This document shows, piece after piece, positions 26,696 through 36,605 of a stretch of 64,000 nt of DNA. The DNA lies in the NCBI RefSeq assembly GCF_000025885.1, contig NC_014011.1:1116001-1180000 (forward strand), written 5' to 3'. The translations under genes were made by a program, and so were the position numbers. Each line of letters opens with the position of its first letter. The stretch's first letter is position 1. This DNA comes from Aminobacterium colombiense DSM 12261 (GTDB lineage Bacteria; Synergistota; Synergistia; Synergistales; Aminobacteriaceae). Below the pieces are notes generated by a model. It did not search any database. It saw only the letters and a list, made by a program, of their open reading frames with translations, and was not told where the DNA came from.

Positions 26696-27220
26696 TTACA
26701 GACCTAAATCTTCTCTCACAGAAGCTAGGTAGTCTTCTTCATCTATTACACAAATATAGTTAAACTTATCGATTTCTATTCGAGGAACCCCGTCATACCA
26801 AAGCTTAAGGTATACGACTTCAAATTCAACACTAGAATCAGAAGTTGTTCCAACGTCAAACTTTCCCAAACCGATAGTTTTAGGAATACCTCTGATGGCT
26901 AACTTTATAGGTGTTGTTTTGTATTCTCCTGAGGCAGCATTATAAACCTGAACAGATCCACGTAAATCTAGCGCATGCGCTCTTTGTTTTGCTAGGGTAG
27001 TTGCTTTCTCTGTAAGAGTCCTCCAGTTTAAGGTAACGCCCATAGAGCCAAAGTGCCCGAGCACTGGTGAATCTACCTCTCCGGCAATGCCTGCGCCCTT
27101 AACAGTCTCTGTCATGGCTTCTAGCGATGGTAGTTCAACATCCGCAACGCCAAGTAAATCAATTGAACCTTCTAGATACACTCTAAAATTTATTAGTTTT
27201 TCAGGTACTGGGTTACTCAT
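26696..27220 (-). CDS. Major tail tube protein (P2 FII-like)
   Basis: 174 residues, the usual size. The pattern LINFRVYLEGSIDLLGVADVELPSLEAM and GSVQVYNAASGEYKTTPIKLAIRGIPKTIGLGKFD matches the FII family. It builds the inner tube beneath the sheath. AGGAGG lies before the ATG. Confidence 0.93.
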   Translation of the reverse strand: MSNPVPEKLINFRVYLEGSIDLLGVADVELPSLEAMTETVKGAGIAGEVDSPVLGHFGSMGVTLNWRTLTEKATTLAKQRAHALDLRGSVQVYNAASGEYKTTPIKLAIRGIPKTIGLGKFDVGTTSDSSVEFEVVYLKLWYDGVPRIEIDKFNYICVIDEEDYLASVREDLGL

Positions 27221-27232
27221 TTATCTGACCTC

Positions 27233-28681
27233 CTAAGCAAACAGTGTTTGTAAATATGCCGGGTCATATTCAAGAAGGAAATCTATTTCACGGGCAGGAG
27301 TAGGAGGTGTGATGTAAACGTGGAATTTCACTATACCGTCCATGAGGTCCGTAGTAGGGTTTTCTTCTTGCAAAAACTCTACTCGCCCACCCAAAATAAA
27401 TTGCCGCGCAGACAATCCGTTTAACCAGATGTTCGCTGAATCGACTATTGTTTCTATTAGCCGCTTGTTGATGGGATAATCCACCTTCTGCCAAAAGGTT
27501 TGAACTAACGTATTCCCTATCCAGTTAAACATGCGTCGTAGTGGTATAAATGCATCTTTGGGATCTGTTACAGAGGGGTAAACACCAGTTCTATTTCCCC
27601 AACACTTCCAACCGCCAATAAAGTTTAATCCTGTCACAACACCTTGCCCATTTAAATAGGCTGCCTGGTCTGGCCCAAGCCAAACTTCTTCCCCAGAGTC
27701 CAAAACAACACTATTTGCTTGGAAAGACTTATTAGATGGGCTCATGTACGGAATGTCTTCGTTATCTGCGTCTGTTTTGCAAATAACACCAGCTACATGA
27801 GTGCTCATGTGGAAAGTCTTGTCTCCTAATTTGAGCTTTGGCCAACATACAACTTGAAGCTTGTCCATATAATTGTTCGTGTTCTTCCATGCAGCAACAT
27901 CTGTATATAGAGTTACCTCATCTGTCGGGATATCCGTTATAGCAATGGCTTTGAAGTGTTCGTTAATATTGCTTGCCTTTGCCGTCATGACTGCTGCAAC
28001 AACGGGATCATCGCTCCAACCAGGAGCGACAATCTGACCAGGTATTAATCTAAATCGAGGGAATATCTCATTAATAAGCTCAAGGCCTTTCTTTTTACCT
28101 GTCGCTATGTCTACTCCTCCAACAATATCCGTCGAAGCAACAGCAGAAGGGTCAAGATAATCGTACTCAACTGTAAGAGTAGCTCCTTCGGTGATTGTTC
28201 CTGTAGGTATACGGGAAATAACACACTCTTCTTCATTATTAAATGATAAAACGTAATCCGTATTAAGCTTATTTGTTGTGGCATCGGTTTTAATAACAAC
28301 AGAAGACAAGAGAACGCCTTTATTTTTCAAAATGGCTTCGCCGTCTGCATTTAATGTTACAGATTCTGTTGGCACTGAAGATTTATGGGTCACTGGGTCT
28401 AGCACGTTTATAAGCACAACTGGCCCAACGGCGTATAAGGCAAACTGCGAATATATAAACTCACAGAGCGTGTAATCTTTCCAGTTTGCAGAATAGCCTA
28501 ATGCTTGCACAGCTTCTTGATAAGAGTAGCAAAGAACCGGCTCGTTTACCTTACCCTTGCCATCTAAAGATAAATTCACTGGAGCTGAGCCAATAACGAC
28601 AGGCAGAGCCGCATCGCTTCTTACTGGTGGAACAATGGCAGTTGGAATCTCAGAAACATAAACGCCATGTTTATACGACAT
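27233..28681 (-). CDS. Tail sheath protein (P2 FI-like)
   Basis: 482 residues from an ATG with GAGAGGTG upstream. Diagnostic parts are YKHGVYVSEI at the start, VIGSAPV, the LEVV-like middle, and the C-terminal RRMFNWIGNTLVQTFWQKVD and GRVEFLQEENPTTDLMDG. It contracts to drive the tube through the envelope. Confidence 0.95.
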   Translation of the reverse strand: MSYKHGVYVSEIPTAIVPPVRSDAALPVVIGSAPVNLSLDGKGKVNEPVLCYSYQEAVQALGYSANWKDYTLCEFIYSQFALYAVGPVVLINVLDPVTHKSSVPTESVTLNADGEAILKNKGVLLSSVVIKTDATTNKLNTDYVLSFNNEEECVISRIPTGTITEGATLTVEYDYLDPSAVASTDIVGGVDIATGKKKGLELINEIFPRFRLIPGQIVAPGWSDDPVVAAVMTAKASNINEHFKAIAITDIPTDEVTLYTDVAAWKNTNNYMDKLQVVCWPKLKLGDKTFHMSTHVAGVICKTDADNEDIPYMSPSNKSFQANSVVLDSGEEVWLGPDQAAYLNGQGVVTGLNFIGGWKCWGNRTGVYPSVTDPKDAFIPLRRMFNWIGNTLVQTFWQKVDYPINKRLIETIVDSANIWLNGLSARQFILGGRVEFLQEENPTTDLMDGIVKFHVYITPPTPAREIDFLLEYDPAYLQTLFA

Positions 28682-28955
28682 CCTCATCACCTCTCATATG
28701 AGCTTTTGCCTGTCTGTATAGAAGATTTTCTTTTGTCCCTTGTTCATTGATTTTTTTTCGAGTGTTGCTCAAATCTTTGATTGGAACAATAAGAGCTCCA
28801 ATCGCTGGAGTTTTTTCTACCATTTTTTTTACATGGGGAGGTATTCCACCTTGAAACACTGTAAATTGAGCTAGGCTACCTCCTGGTAAGTTCGGCCCGC
28901 AATAAACAACTGAATCAATTTCAGGTAGAGTTTTCTTGTCTCGTTTTTTTGACAT
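28671..28955 (-). CDS. Uncharacterised phage protein (Mu-type tail region)
   Basis: 94 residues. Basic at both ends, with a central VVYCGPNLPGGSLAQFTVFQ stretch. It sits between tail terminator and sheath, where Mu-like phages keep a small unassigned gene. It overlaps the sheath start by 11 bases. The function is unknown. Confidence 0.75.
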   Translation of the reverse strand: MSKKRDKKTLPEIDSVVYCGPNLPGGSLAQFTVFQGGIPPHVKKMVEKTPAIGALIVPIKDLSNTRKKINEQGTKENLLYRQAKAHMRGDEDVV

Positions 28956-29399
28956 TTACATCACCTCGGTTATTTCCTGTGGAAGTGGCACAACCCACGT
29001 TGTTGTAATTTCACCAGCCCATTCAGGATATGGCTGGTCATCAAACAACCGCCACGAAAAAGGGTATTCCATCCTATATTTTTTCTCTAAAACACGCTGC
29101 TCTCCAAATGCAATGCGAATTCGTTCCATGATGTTCAGAACATCCCGGAATCCGTTCGGATCTTCCGCATATGTGCCAACCAGTATTTTTACCGTAACAG
29201 TGGCCATTTCTTCAGAGTCTTTGCCTTCTGAAGCTCGTACAATGACATAAGGGAAATCGGGGATGTCGCTCGATCTTTTGGAAGGAAGCCAACCAGCGAC
29301 GACTTGCGGAGCCTTTGTGGTTTTTTGGTTTGTTTCAAGTGAATAATTTTTAATGACAGCACCTAGAAACGCACAAATTGAATCTACAAGATCGTTCAT
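28956..29399 (-). CDS. Probable tail terminator/completion protein
   Basis: 147 residues. The pattern with RSSDIPDFPYVIVRASEG, ATVTVKILVGTYAEDPNGFRDVLNIMERIRIAF and final WAGEITTTWVVPLP resembles the tail-completion (Mu gp37-type) proteins found directly before the sheath gene. Call is from pattern and position. Confidence 0.65.
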   Translation of the reverse strand: MNDLVDSICAFLGAVIKNYSLETNQKTTKAPQVVAGWLPSKRSSDIPDFPYVIVRASEGKDSEEMATVTVKILVGTYAEDPNGFRDVLNIMERIRIAFGEQRVLEKKYRMEYPFSWRLFDDQPYPEWAGEITTTWVVPLPQEITEVM

Positions 29400-29954
29400 T
29401 TAACGGCCTCCTTCCATTAAGTAGATGATTTGATGGTCGAGCTCTTTTTCAAAACGTCGCAAGGCATTTTCTTCTATAGACGTACGAACTGCTTCTGAGC
29501 CAATCATTGTCGGAGCAGCCGGACCTGTTAGGGCGACTATTGGAAGTTGCTTTTTCCCGACACGCTCGAAAATGCTGGTATGGCCACTTTTCATAGTCGC
29601 AACAAAAGCTCGGAACAAAGGCTTCATGGTTCCATCGTTTTTAACTTGCACCATCACCGGCCGTTTTTGTTTTGCGTTCTGTTTACGGATCTTGAACTTG
29701 TAAAGGTCAATCCGCTGGCCTCTTGAGACTGCGCTAACTCTTAACGTATTAGGTTTTGAGCTTGAAAGACGAATCGTACTCCGTATATCTTTTGCCTTAG
29801 CAACATATTCTTCTCGCGCCGACCGAACAGCGTCCGTTCTAATTCCTTTTACTGCCTTATTCAAAGAGCGGGAAAGGGCCTTTTCGGCCCCTCCCTTAAT
29901 TCCCGCTAATGCTTTTTTTGCATGCTCTACATTTTCTGCGTTTAAATCGATCAT
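29400..29954 (-). CDS. Minor tail protein Z-like (tail completion)
   Basis: 184 residues. ALSRSLNKAVKGIRTDAVR and the basic beta-rich middle KFKIRKQNAKQKRPVMVQ, then KSGHTSIFERVGKKQLPI, match the prophage minor tail protein Z family of lambda-type and Mu-type phages. It overlaps the preceding gene as ATGA. Confidence 0.78.
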   Translation of the reverse strand: MIDLNAENVEHAKKALAGIKGGAEKALSRSLNKAVKGIRTDAVRSAREEYVAKAKDIRSTIRLSSSKPNTLRVSAVSRGQRIDLYKFKIRKQNAKQKRPVMVQVKNDGTMKPLFRAFVATMKSGHTSIFERVGKKQLPIVALTGPAAPTMIGSEAVRTSIEENALRRFEKELDHQIIYLMEGGR

Positions 29955-30277
29955 GATTCATTCGCCACCAATGTAATCTCTAAAACACCGCCAATATGCC
30001 CGACTTCCTCTACAAAAAAAAGAGATCCGTCCAGCCTGAACTCTTCTCCTCGTAAGGGTTCACATTCAATGTCAACAGTTTTAACATAAAGAATTATCTC
30101 TTTAGAAAAAACGCCGTCTACAGCTTCTGCTCTTGACTGTAGGCGGCGCTCGTGTATGAGGCTTTCATCAATCACGCAAAGTATTTCTTTGCCATTTATT
30201 GCATGGGACGTTGCGAACTCTGAGGAATTGAAGAAAGTAGATAAATCACTCTGGACAAAATCTTTAAATCCAGACAC
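29951..30277 (-). CDS. Head-tail joining protein
   Basis: 108 residues. It occupies the slot of the lambda FII-type head-tail connector, between the capsid decoration gene and Z. Sequence such as FFNSSEFATSHAINGKEILCVID and GSLFFVEEVGHIGGVLEITL fits that small beta-barrel family. The assignment depends partly on context. Confidence 0.65.
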   Translation of the reverse strand: MSGFKDFVQSDLSTFFNSSEFATSHAINGKEILCVIDESLIHERRLQSRAEAVDGVFSKEIILYVKTVDIECEPLRGEEFRLDGSLFFVEEVGHIGGVLEITLVANES

Positions 30278-30280
30278 CGT

Positions 30281-30616
30281 TTATCCCAGCTTTACTAGTG
30301 CAGTTTCTGTAGAATCGTTCTTAGGCTCGACACATATACCAGCATACACATTTGCAGTATCAGTTTTTGTGAGATTTCCGGCAGTGGCATCCCAATATAG
30401 TTTGTCTCCTACAGCAAACGTTGTTGTTTTATCTGCTGGCATTTGGTAAATGCCTTCCAAAGATACCGCTCCGATAGCTCCAATCGGAATGTTGGTCACA
30501 GCAACCCCAACAATACTTGTAAGAGGTATAACTTCACCTACCGCGACATTAGCTTCGGTACTATTAGTCCAATTTATCACCTTTCCCGCTTGCAAAAACG
30601 TAGCCTCTTTACTCAT
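30281..30616 (-). CDS. DUF2190 capsid decoration-type protein
   Basis: 111 residues. EATFLQAGKVINWTN, GEVIPLTSIVGVAVTNIPIGAIGAVSLEG and AVGDKLYWDATAGNLTKT are the typical DUF2190 pattern. Proteins of this family sit next to major capsid genes and are thought to stabilise the head. It follows the capsid gene by 15 bases. Confidence 0.85.
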   Translation of the reverse strand: MSKEATFLQAGKVINWTNSTEANVAVGEVIPLTSIVGVAVTNIPIGAIGAVSLEGIYQMPADKTTTFAVGDKLYWDATAGNLTKTDTANVYAGICVEPKNDSTETALVKLG

Positions 30617-30631
30617 GAGAACACCCCCTAT

Positions 30632-32566
30632 CTACGCGCCAGGATTTTTAACAAGGCCACGCCAATCAACAGCTTTCGCGCCAGCTTCTATGCGTACCTT
30701 GTACTCTGTACCATCAACCGACCAACCGTATCTTTGCTCTAGGTATGGGGCCTTCACACCGTTCAAAAAGTACATGCGAACGGATTTCCCTTTACGGGCC
30801 GCCAAATACCATGCGTTTGCGCTTGCATCATCAAGCCTCGGATCAAACACCAAGGTAAAGTAATCTTTGGCATACGGATTTGCGCCATTCCCCATCGCTA
30901 CACTTGCCCCAGTATCTAACGTAATCGTCATTGGGGATTGTTCCTGGGCAAAGAACCTCCGTGCAGTTGCCTCTAGAGCCACAGGTGCTATGAAAAATGT
31001 CGGCCTGATGTTGAGACTCTGCTTGCCGCCAACGTCTTTTTGCCCCTTCATGGCTGCAATAGCTAGGCCAAGTGCCTCAATTGTGGTTTCGAAATTCGTA
31101 AAGCTAATAGTTGCCGCTGTCATAAGGTTGCCATGGTCTAAATGGAAGAGGGTTTTTCCATCACCCATCTTTGGATTACTGGTCAGCGCTGTATATGCAA
31201 TATCACCCAGTTTACGACGTGCTGATTCCCCCATCTGTCGAGGAATATCTGTAAGGGCTGCGATATCGTCATTTACAATAGCTTCTCGCGTAACGGCGAA
31301 CAACTTCCCAAACTTTGCTACCTGATACTGTTCGAAGGTCTCAGCTCGTTCGCCATACCTGTATTCCCCGCCTTCAGGAATTTCATCCAGCTCAGATAAT
31401 TCACCAACTCGGGCCGCTGTGTGTATCTTAAAGTCGCTGACGACACCAGTATCATCAACCCAGACAGGCCAAGTTTCTTCTTCGTTCTCCCAGCCCTCCA
31501 TAAGACTTAAATTGGCCGTATTGCCCAAAATAACAGGTAAATCAGAAGTGGTGAGAGCCCTGCCTATCATCTCCATCATGTCGCCCTTAGTGCTCTCCCC
31601 AGCCCTAGCCAGAGCCTCACGCGCAAGCTCTCGCAAAGAAAAACTCCTGAGCTCTTTCGCGCCTGGCGCAAGGTCGCTTTCAAATTTGACACCACCGCGA
31701 ATGCACAGTGCATCTTGTGCTGCAGCTCTGAACTTTTCTTTTTCATCTAAGGTAACAACGGCAGGCGTTACTGCTTTTCTTTCTTCTGCGAGCTTATCCA
31801 TGACTATCTTCCGAACCATTTCCACCGAATCGCCAGATCGGATATGCTCGCTGAGATCCATTTCAAATCTTTGCCCCATCGCCAATATTTCCGCAGTGCG
31901 AACACGCTCATCTCTTGTTACGCGGTCTATATCTTCTGGTGAGACTCTCTCTACTACATCCGCTCTCTCGTTAGGCTTTGGCATTGCGTTATCCCCCTCC
32001 TCATCTAAACTTCTACCTACACCAACAGTTGCATCTGCTGGAACAGACACTATGCTGATTTCGAGCGGTTCCCACTTTCTCGCTATCTCGCAAGGCCCTG
32101 TGAATCGGCCACATGTGCTTGTTCCACCTTCATCAACTATTTCCCAATTTGTTACACGGTAACCGACAGAAACACCTTTAAGGGTATTGTTTACGACCTT
32201 CCTAAAAATTTTTTCACTTTCCTCGTCATCATCAAAGCAAACCTTGGCTCTGCACTTGCGGTCATTTTTATCATGCCACGCAGACTCTATTGCACCTATA
32301 GGAACGTCGCTCCTATGATTCCACAACAACACCCCCATTTCGTTTATGCGTGTTAAGTCAACATTGTCTTCATCATGTCCCAACACTTCACGCCATGAAG
32401 AAAACCATCCCTTTCTAATCACTATTGCCTCAGACGAAAATGAGAGTTCTACCGTCCGAGAGCTCTCATCAATGTTGCTTTCTTCGATTAAACATTCTCT
32501 ATACAACGAAGTTTCTTTTAACCGTTCTTTTTCTTGTCTATTTGCTAATTTTGGCAACCGAGCCAC
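30632..32566 (-). CDS. Prohead protease fused to major capsid protein
   Basis: 644 residues in two parts. Residues 1-190 are an HK97-type (U35) protease with the catalytic-type His in LLWNHRSDVPIG and Ser in LKGVSVGYRV. A charged scaffold-like region (190-330) follows. The C-terminal 310 residues form the capsid shell protein (TARVGELSELDEIPEGGEYRYG ... ALTSNPKMGDGKTLFHLDHGN). The fusion means shell protein must be released by self-cleavage. It overlaps the portal stop by 29 bases. Confidence 0.88.
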   Translation of the reverse strand: MARLPKLANRQEKERLKETSLYRECLIEESNIDESSRTVELSFSSEAIVIRKGWFSSWREVLGHDEDNVDLTRINEMGVLLWNHRSDVPIGAIESAWHDKNDRKCRAKVCFDDDEESEKIFRKVVNNTLKGVSVGYRVTNWEIVDEGGTSTCGRFTGPCEIARKWEPLEISIVSVPADATVGVGRSLDEEGDNAMPKPNERADVVERVSPEDIDRVTRDERVRTAEILAMGQRFEMDLSEHIRSGDSVEMVRKIVMDKLAEERKAVTPAVVTLDEKEKFRAAAQDALCIRGGVKFESDLAPGAKELRSFSLRELAREALARAGESTKGDMMEMIGRALTTSDLPVILGNTANLSLMEGWENEEETWPVWVDDTGVVSDFKIHTAARVGELSELDEIPEGGEYRYGERAETFEQYQVAKFGKLFAVTREAIVNDDIAALTDIPRQMGESARRKLGDIAYTALTSNPKMGDGKTLFHLDHGNLMTAATISFTNFETTIEALGLAIAAMKGQKDVGGKQSLNIRPTFFIAPVALEATARRFFAQEQSPMTITLDTGASVAMGNGANPYAKDYFTLVFDPRLDDASANAWYLAARKGKSVRMYFLNGVKAPYLEQRYGWSVDGTEYKVRIEAGAKAVDWRGLVKNPGA

Positions 32567-34022
32567 CCTCCTTTTTTAACCCTATTTTTTCTACGTATTC
32601 CTGCTCACGGCATATCTGGTCAAGTATTTCTTGCCAATCCTTACCTCTGGCTGCACATATTTCAGATAACGATGTGATACCCATATCAAGCTCTTTCTGA
32701 GTTCCTGCGGCCTCTTTTAGAGGGTCTACCCACTGCCAGCCTGGGGTAATCCATACAGACTTTGTGTATCGGCTCATGTTCGAAAAATAATCAGGAATAC
32801 GTACCTTGCCAGCTAATACACAAGCGGTTACAAATTCTGGCCATATCGGCCTACAGAAATGATCTTTTATAAATTGCTGTAAGACCCTAAAGCCTTGTCT
32901 ATCTTCAAGGTGCGCTTGCCGGGCACTGGAATAATTCACCTGCGATACATCGCGCGAGATCATCTCGTATGACTGACCGACCCCCGCACCGGAAAGGCGC
33001 AGTTGCATCTGAATAAATTCATTTGCTTTTGTGTTTGGTCGTGGCGGATCAGAAAAAGAAACGTCTTCGCCGGGAAGCAGATATTCCATAATTCCAGGCT
33101 CTAAAGTTTCTCTGCGCTTTCCATCAACTGTTTTTGACTGTCTGCCTATCCGATCCCCAGGAGCTTTTGTTTTAATAAAAGCTGCGAAACATGCCGCTAT
33201 TCGACTAGCCATAAGCTCAGCATCGAGATATTCATCCATATCGCGTACACGTCCCATAATCGGCGCAAAATACGACATGCCTCTGACCTGCTGAGGGCGT
33301 TTCTTAATGAACAAGTGTAAAATACGATCAGCCGGAATACGCTTAGAAGTAAAGTTTCGTCCTCTTAAAGGCAGGGAAAGCTCGTCTTCATAGATCCAAT
33401 AGGCTAAGGGCTTGTACTGAGCGTTAACTTCTACCCCAGAAAAGACACGTTTGTTTTTTGCATAAGAGTGGAAGGTGTCGAGAGCATCAGATTCAAGCAT
33501 CTGCAATTTAAACGGGAAATCGCTCGTATCATAAACATTTAAGGCCAACGTGTCGCCGTCTACGATCATGCGCCTAAGTGCCATGTTTTGTAATTCGTAA
33601 AATGTGTTTTGTCCTGTAACCTCACATTTATAAGCCCATTCTTCCCAAAGATCTTCAAGGCGCTTATTCAGATCTTCATTGTCTGAACCATCTTCGTTTT
33701 TTATTCGGGCTTGGGGGCGTATCCCCTGTCCTATCACGTTCCGCTCAAGAGCAAGCAACACACTATTCCCAATTTCGCTATTGCGTTCAAGATCTCTTGC
33801 CCTTGCCTTTATTCGGTCTCGAAAAGCTGCATCTGTTTCTTCTGGCTTTTGGTTTACTGGTTCCCAGCCACTGCCGAAACGATCTCGCCTTGCTGCATTG
33901 TAGTTGCGCATCTCTTGTTCAGCATGTCTATAGGCCATACGATAATATGCCTTTTCAGGGCTAAACCACGATATAACGCGATCTACTAAATTAGGTTTTA
34001 TTTCTTCAGCCTTTCTTACCAT
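32538..34022 (-). CDS. Portal protein (lambda gpB family)
   Basis: 494 residues. The family pattern NAARRDRFGSGW, EIGNSVLLALERNVIGQGIRPQ and QQVRGMSYFAPIMGRVRDMDEYLDAELMASRIAACFAAF is clear. The ring it forms is the DNA entry port and joins head and tail. It overlaps the gpW-like gene and the capsid gene. Confidence 0.95.
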   Translation of the reverse strand: MVRKAEEIKPNLVDRVISWFSPEKAYYRMAYRHAEQEMRNYNAARRDRFGSGWEPVNQKPEETDAAFRDRIKARARDLERNSEIGNSVLLALERNVIGQGIRPQARIKNEDGSDNEDLNKRLEDLWEEWAYKCEVTGQNTFYELQNMALRRMIVDGDTLALNVYDTSDFPFKLQMLESDALDTFHSYAKNKRVFSGVEVNAQYKPLAYWIYEDELSLPLRGRNFTSKRIPADRILHLFIKKRPQQVRGMSYFAPIMGRVRDMDEYLDAELMASRIAACFAAFIKTKAPGDRIGRQSKTVDGKRRETLEPGIMEYLLPGEDVSFSDPPRPNTKANEFIQMQLRLSGAGVGQSYEMISRDVSQVNYSSARQAHLEDRQGFRVLQQFIKDHFCRPIWPEFVTACVLAGKVRIPDYFSNMSRYTKSVWITPGWQWVDPLKEAAGTQKELDMGITSLSEICAARGKDWQEILDQICREQEYVEKIGLKKEGGSVAKISK

Positions 34023-34204
34023 GACACGTATGTCCTTGACCCTGTAGACTGCATCGCAACTTGCTGGCGTAAGTAGTCAATTCTATTCTGCACATAATCA
34101 ATATTTGCCCTTTTAAGCCGCATAGTTCCTATTTGGTACTCTTGCCCTGCCAGTATCGCGCGCAAAGCGGCTTCATAAAGAGCAAGCTCCTCTTCATACG
34201 TCAT
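34016..34204 (-). CDS. Small gpW-like head-tail joining protein
   Basis: 62 residues, helical, with YEEELALYEAALRAILAGQEYQIG and YVQNRIDYLRQQVA. Size and place between large terminase and portal match lambda gpW, which plugs the portal. Overlaps the portal start by 7 bases. Confidence 0.75.
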   Translation of the reverse strand: MTYEEELALYEAALRAILAGQEYQIGTMRLKRANIDYVQNRIDYLRQQVAMQSTGSRTYVSW

Positions 34205-34222
34205 GGACGCCCTCCTTTCTAC

Positions 34223-36097
34223 TTAAACTCGTAACCATCCCCCCTCGGTTCGCGGGATCCATTCGTCGGGTTGTCTATTGCTTTCTTGCTCGTAGTGCGA
34301 GAACTCGAGAAAACCCTCCCTTTCCTCTGCTGATAAATAACGAACACCCAACACATCTGCTGCAACGGCAGCATAAACTTCAGCATCTAAAAAGTGGTTT
34401 TGTGCGTGTTGAGAAATAGGCTCCCACACCTCCCGGGTTCGTTTCGTTCTCTGGTCATAGAGCGTAATTTTACGCTCAGCACAAATCTGATCAGCATATT
34501 CGCGAGGACAGTTTTTAAAGATCATCCAAGATCCATAGCTACCAGGCTCTTTTCGCAACCTCCCATGAATCAGACTCTTGTAGTAATCTCCATCTGCTAT
34601 CCAAAGCTTTAAGCCACCGAATTCATCTTTATCTATGGTTGAAACAGAATAAGGAGCTCGAAGTGGCTTGGAAGATCCCTTTACCGGCTTGCACACATCG
34701 GAAAATATCGCACAAAAGTCATAAACTTCATCCGTTCTGTAGCCACTATCTATCATGGCAAGTTTTACCTGAAACGGGTCTCCTCTGTCTTCAGCTCTAT
34801 ATTGCCTGTTTACCACAACGTCTTCTACCTCGCGCCAATTTTCGCACCGACCATAATCAACGAGCCATGAAGTAAGGCGTTCTCCCCATGCTCGAACAAC
34901 GTAAAACATATGCCCTTTTTGAATGTCTACACCAGCTGTAAGAACAAGGGTCCCCTTCGGAACAATCCCTCTGGAGTGAGTCCATGCAGCTTTCAACACA
35001 ACATCGCTTTTAAGGGCTGCTGCTTTTTCTTCCCATGGTTCTGCCAGCCATGAGTTGACAAAGTTCATAAGGGTTTCAGATAAATTTTTACTACTCATGA
35101 ACTCGGCGGCGACATCTCCAAATGTAAGCATTGGTGCATATAGGGAATTCCAATGAAAAGCGACTCTTCGCACCGGACCAGTCGCTTTTTCATCTGGGCG
35201 CCACTTTCCTTTCAATAACATTTCGGGTTTATTTTTGTCATATATAGGCTTCGTGCAATGCTCACATTCATACCAGGCTGAGTCTCTAATCTGTTGACCT
35301 ATTCTCCGACGCTCTTCAAGATTGTCACCAAGCTTGTCATATGTTTTCGTTAGTTCTTCAGGCCATTTTATTTGAGGAAAACGAAGCTTTTGGAGGTGCC
35401 CGCAATGAGGGCATGGCACGTAATAACGCAAAATTAAATCGCTGGATCTCATGTATAGCCAGATTCCCTTATTACTCAAAGTAGGAGTAGAAATATAAAG
35501 TATCTTTCTGTTGCTACTGAAAGATTTCGTCCTCTCCTTGCCAAGCTTCAGGGGACTTGCTTCTTTTCCGCTAAAAGGCGGGTATTTATCAATTTCATCG
35601 AAGATAAGATATCTAACTGGCCGGCTAGCCAAACTTGCAGCACTATTTGCGCCGGCCAACACGAGGTACATTCCTGGGAACTGCAGCTCCAAGCGATCTG
35701 ATTCATGATGCAAATACTTCTCACGCAGCCGAGCTGAGGCTTCAACCATCGGCTGAATACGATTTTCACTCGTCCACTCCGCAATTTCAAGAGAAGGGTA
35801 AACGATTAGTGCGGAGCTTGGATCTTGGTCTATTGAATATCCTAAGCAATTTAGAGCGGCTTCAGTACCGCCGCTTTGGGCTGCTTTACAGATCACTATT
35901 TCTTCTATTTCTGGATTGGTCCAGTAATCCATAACATCTTTCAAATATGGAGTAAAGCTAGTGCGCCACGGTCCTGGCTTAGCAGATATTCGGCGATCTA
36001 AAACCCTAAAACGGTCTGCCCATTCCGAAACCGTCATTCGTTCAGGGGGCCGAGCTACTGATAATTCTTGATATGACCAATTAGGCAACGCTCTCAC
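34223..36097 (-). CDS. Terminase large subunit (GpA family)
   Basis: 624 residues. The ATPase part has VICKAAQSGGTEAALN in the Walker A position and YLIFDEIDKYP as Walker B. The nuclease part has LVLTAGVDIQ and the late HFLDAEVYAAVAADVLG. It cuts and packages phage DNA. The likely start is a GTG overlapping the small subunit by 17 bases. Confidence 0.94.
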   Translation of the reverse strand: MRALPNWSYQELSVARPPERMTVSEWADRFRVLDRRISAKPGPWRTSFTPYLKDVMDYWTNPEIEEIVICKAAQSGGTEAALNCLGYSIDQDPSSALIVYPSLEIAEWTSENRIQPMVEASARLREKYLHHESDRLELQFPGMYLVLAGANSAASLASRPVRYLIFDEIDKYPPFSGKEASPLKLGKERTKSFSSNRKILYISTPTLSNKGIWLYMRSSDLILRYYVPCPHCGHLQKLRFPQIKWPEELTKTYDKLGDNLEERRRIGQQIRDSAWYECEHCTKPIYDKNKPEMLLKGKWRPDEKATGPVRRVAFHWNSLYAPMLTFGDVAAEFMSSKNLSETLMNFVNSWLAEPWEEKAAALKSDVVLKAAWTHSRGIVPKGTLVLTAGVDIQKGHMFYVVRAWGERLTSWLVDYGRCENWREVEDVVVNRQYRAEDRGDPFQVKLAMIDSGYRTDEVYDFCAIFSDVCKPVKGSSKPLRAPYSVSTIDKDEFGGLKLWIADGDYYKSLIHGRLRKEPGSYGSWMIFKNCPREYADQICAERKITLYDQRTKRTREVWEPISQHAQNHFLDAEVYAAVAADVLGVRYLSAEEREGFLEFSHYEQESNRQPDEWIPRTEGGWLRV

Positions 36098-36605
36098 CCT
36101 CTGCGTTTCGAGGTGTGAACGGCCCCTCTCGGTAGTATTGTTCCCATAGTAAATATGTTTCGTCGTAGATTATTTTCTCTATTTCGCGCAAACTACGACC
36201 AATCACTATAGGAGCAAGTGTACGTGACCATGTAAACATATTTGCCTTGCAAACAGCTAATCTATTAGCCCACTCCAAATAGACTTCTTCTTTTTTCATG
36301 TAAAGACCCTTCAGCTCTTGCAGCCGAATTTCTTCTTGTGAAGCCTTTGCCTGTTTATATAAGGCATCTGCTTTTGTTTTTAATGCGACCCAATTCTCTT
36401 CTTCAACTTCACCATCTTTAGACGTTACTTGCGTCCTCCAACGCAACACTGCTTCAGGATCCCACCATCCCCTAGATCTTTGAGGACACCCCATCTTTCG
36501 CCATTCAAGCAGGGTTTTTGGTGAAACGCCAAAAAAGGCCGAACAGCGTTTTGTCGAAAGCAAGATTTCATCATCATTAAGAACCTTAATGTTGGCTTTT
36601 GGCAT
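36081..36605 (-). CDS. Terminase small subunit
   Basis: 174 residues. The N-terminal helix-turn-helix (STKRCSAFFGVSPKTLLEWRKMGCPQ) resembles Nu1-type DNA-binding domains; the rest is helical and contacts the large subunit. GGAGGTG lies ten bases before the ATG. It is the first gene of the late packaging operon. Confidence 0.82.
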   Translation of the reverse strand: MPKANIKVLNDDEILLSTKRCSAFFGVSPKTLLEWRKMGCPQRSRGWWDPEAVLRWRTQVTSKDGEVEEENWVALKTKADALYKQAKASQEEIRLQELKGLYMKKEEVYLEWANRLAVCKANMFTWSRTLAPIVIGRSLREIEKIIYDETYLLWEQYYREGPFTPRNAEGESVA

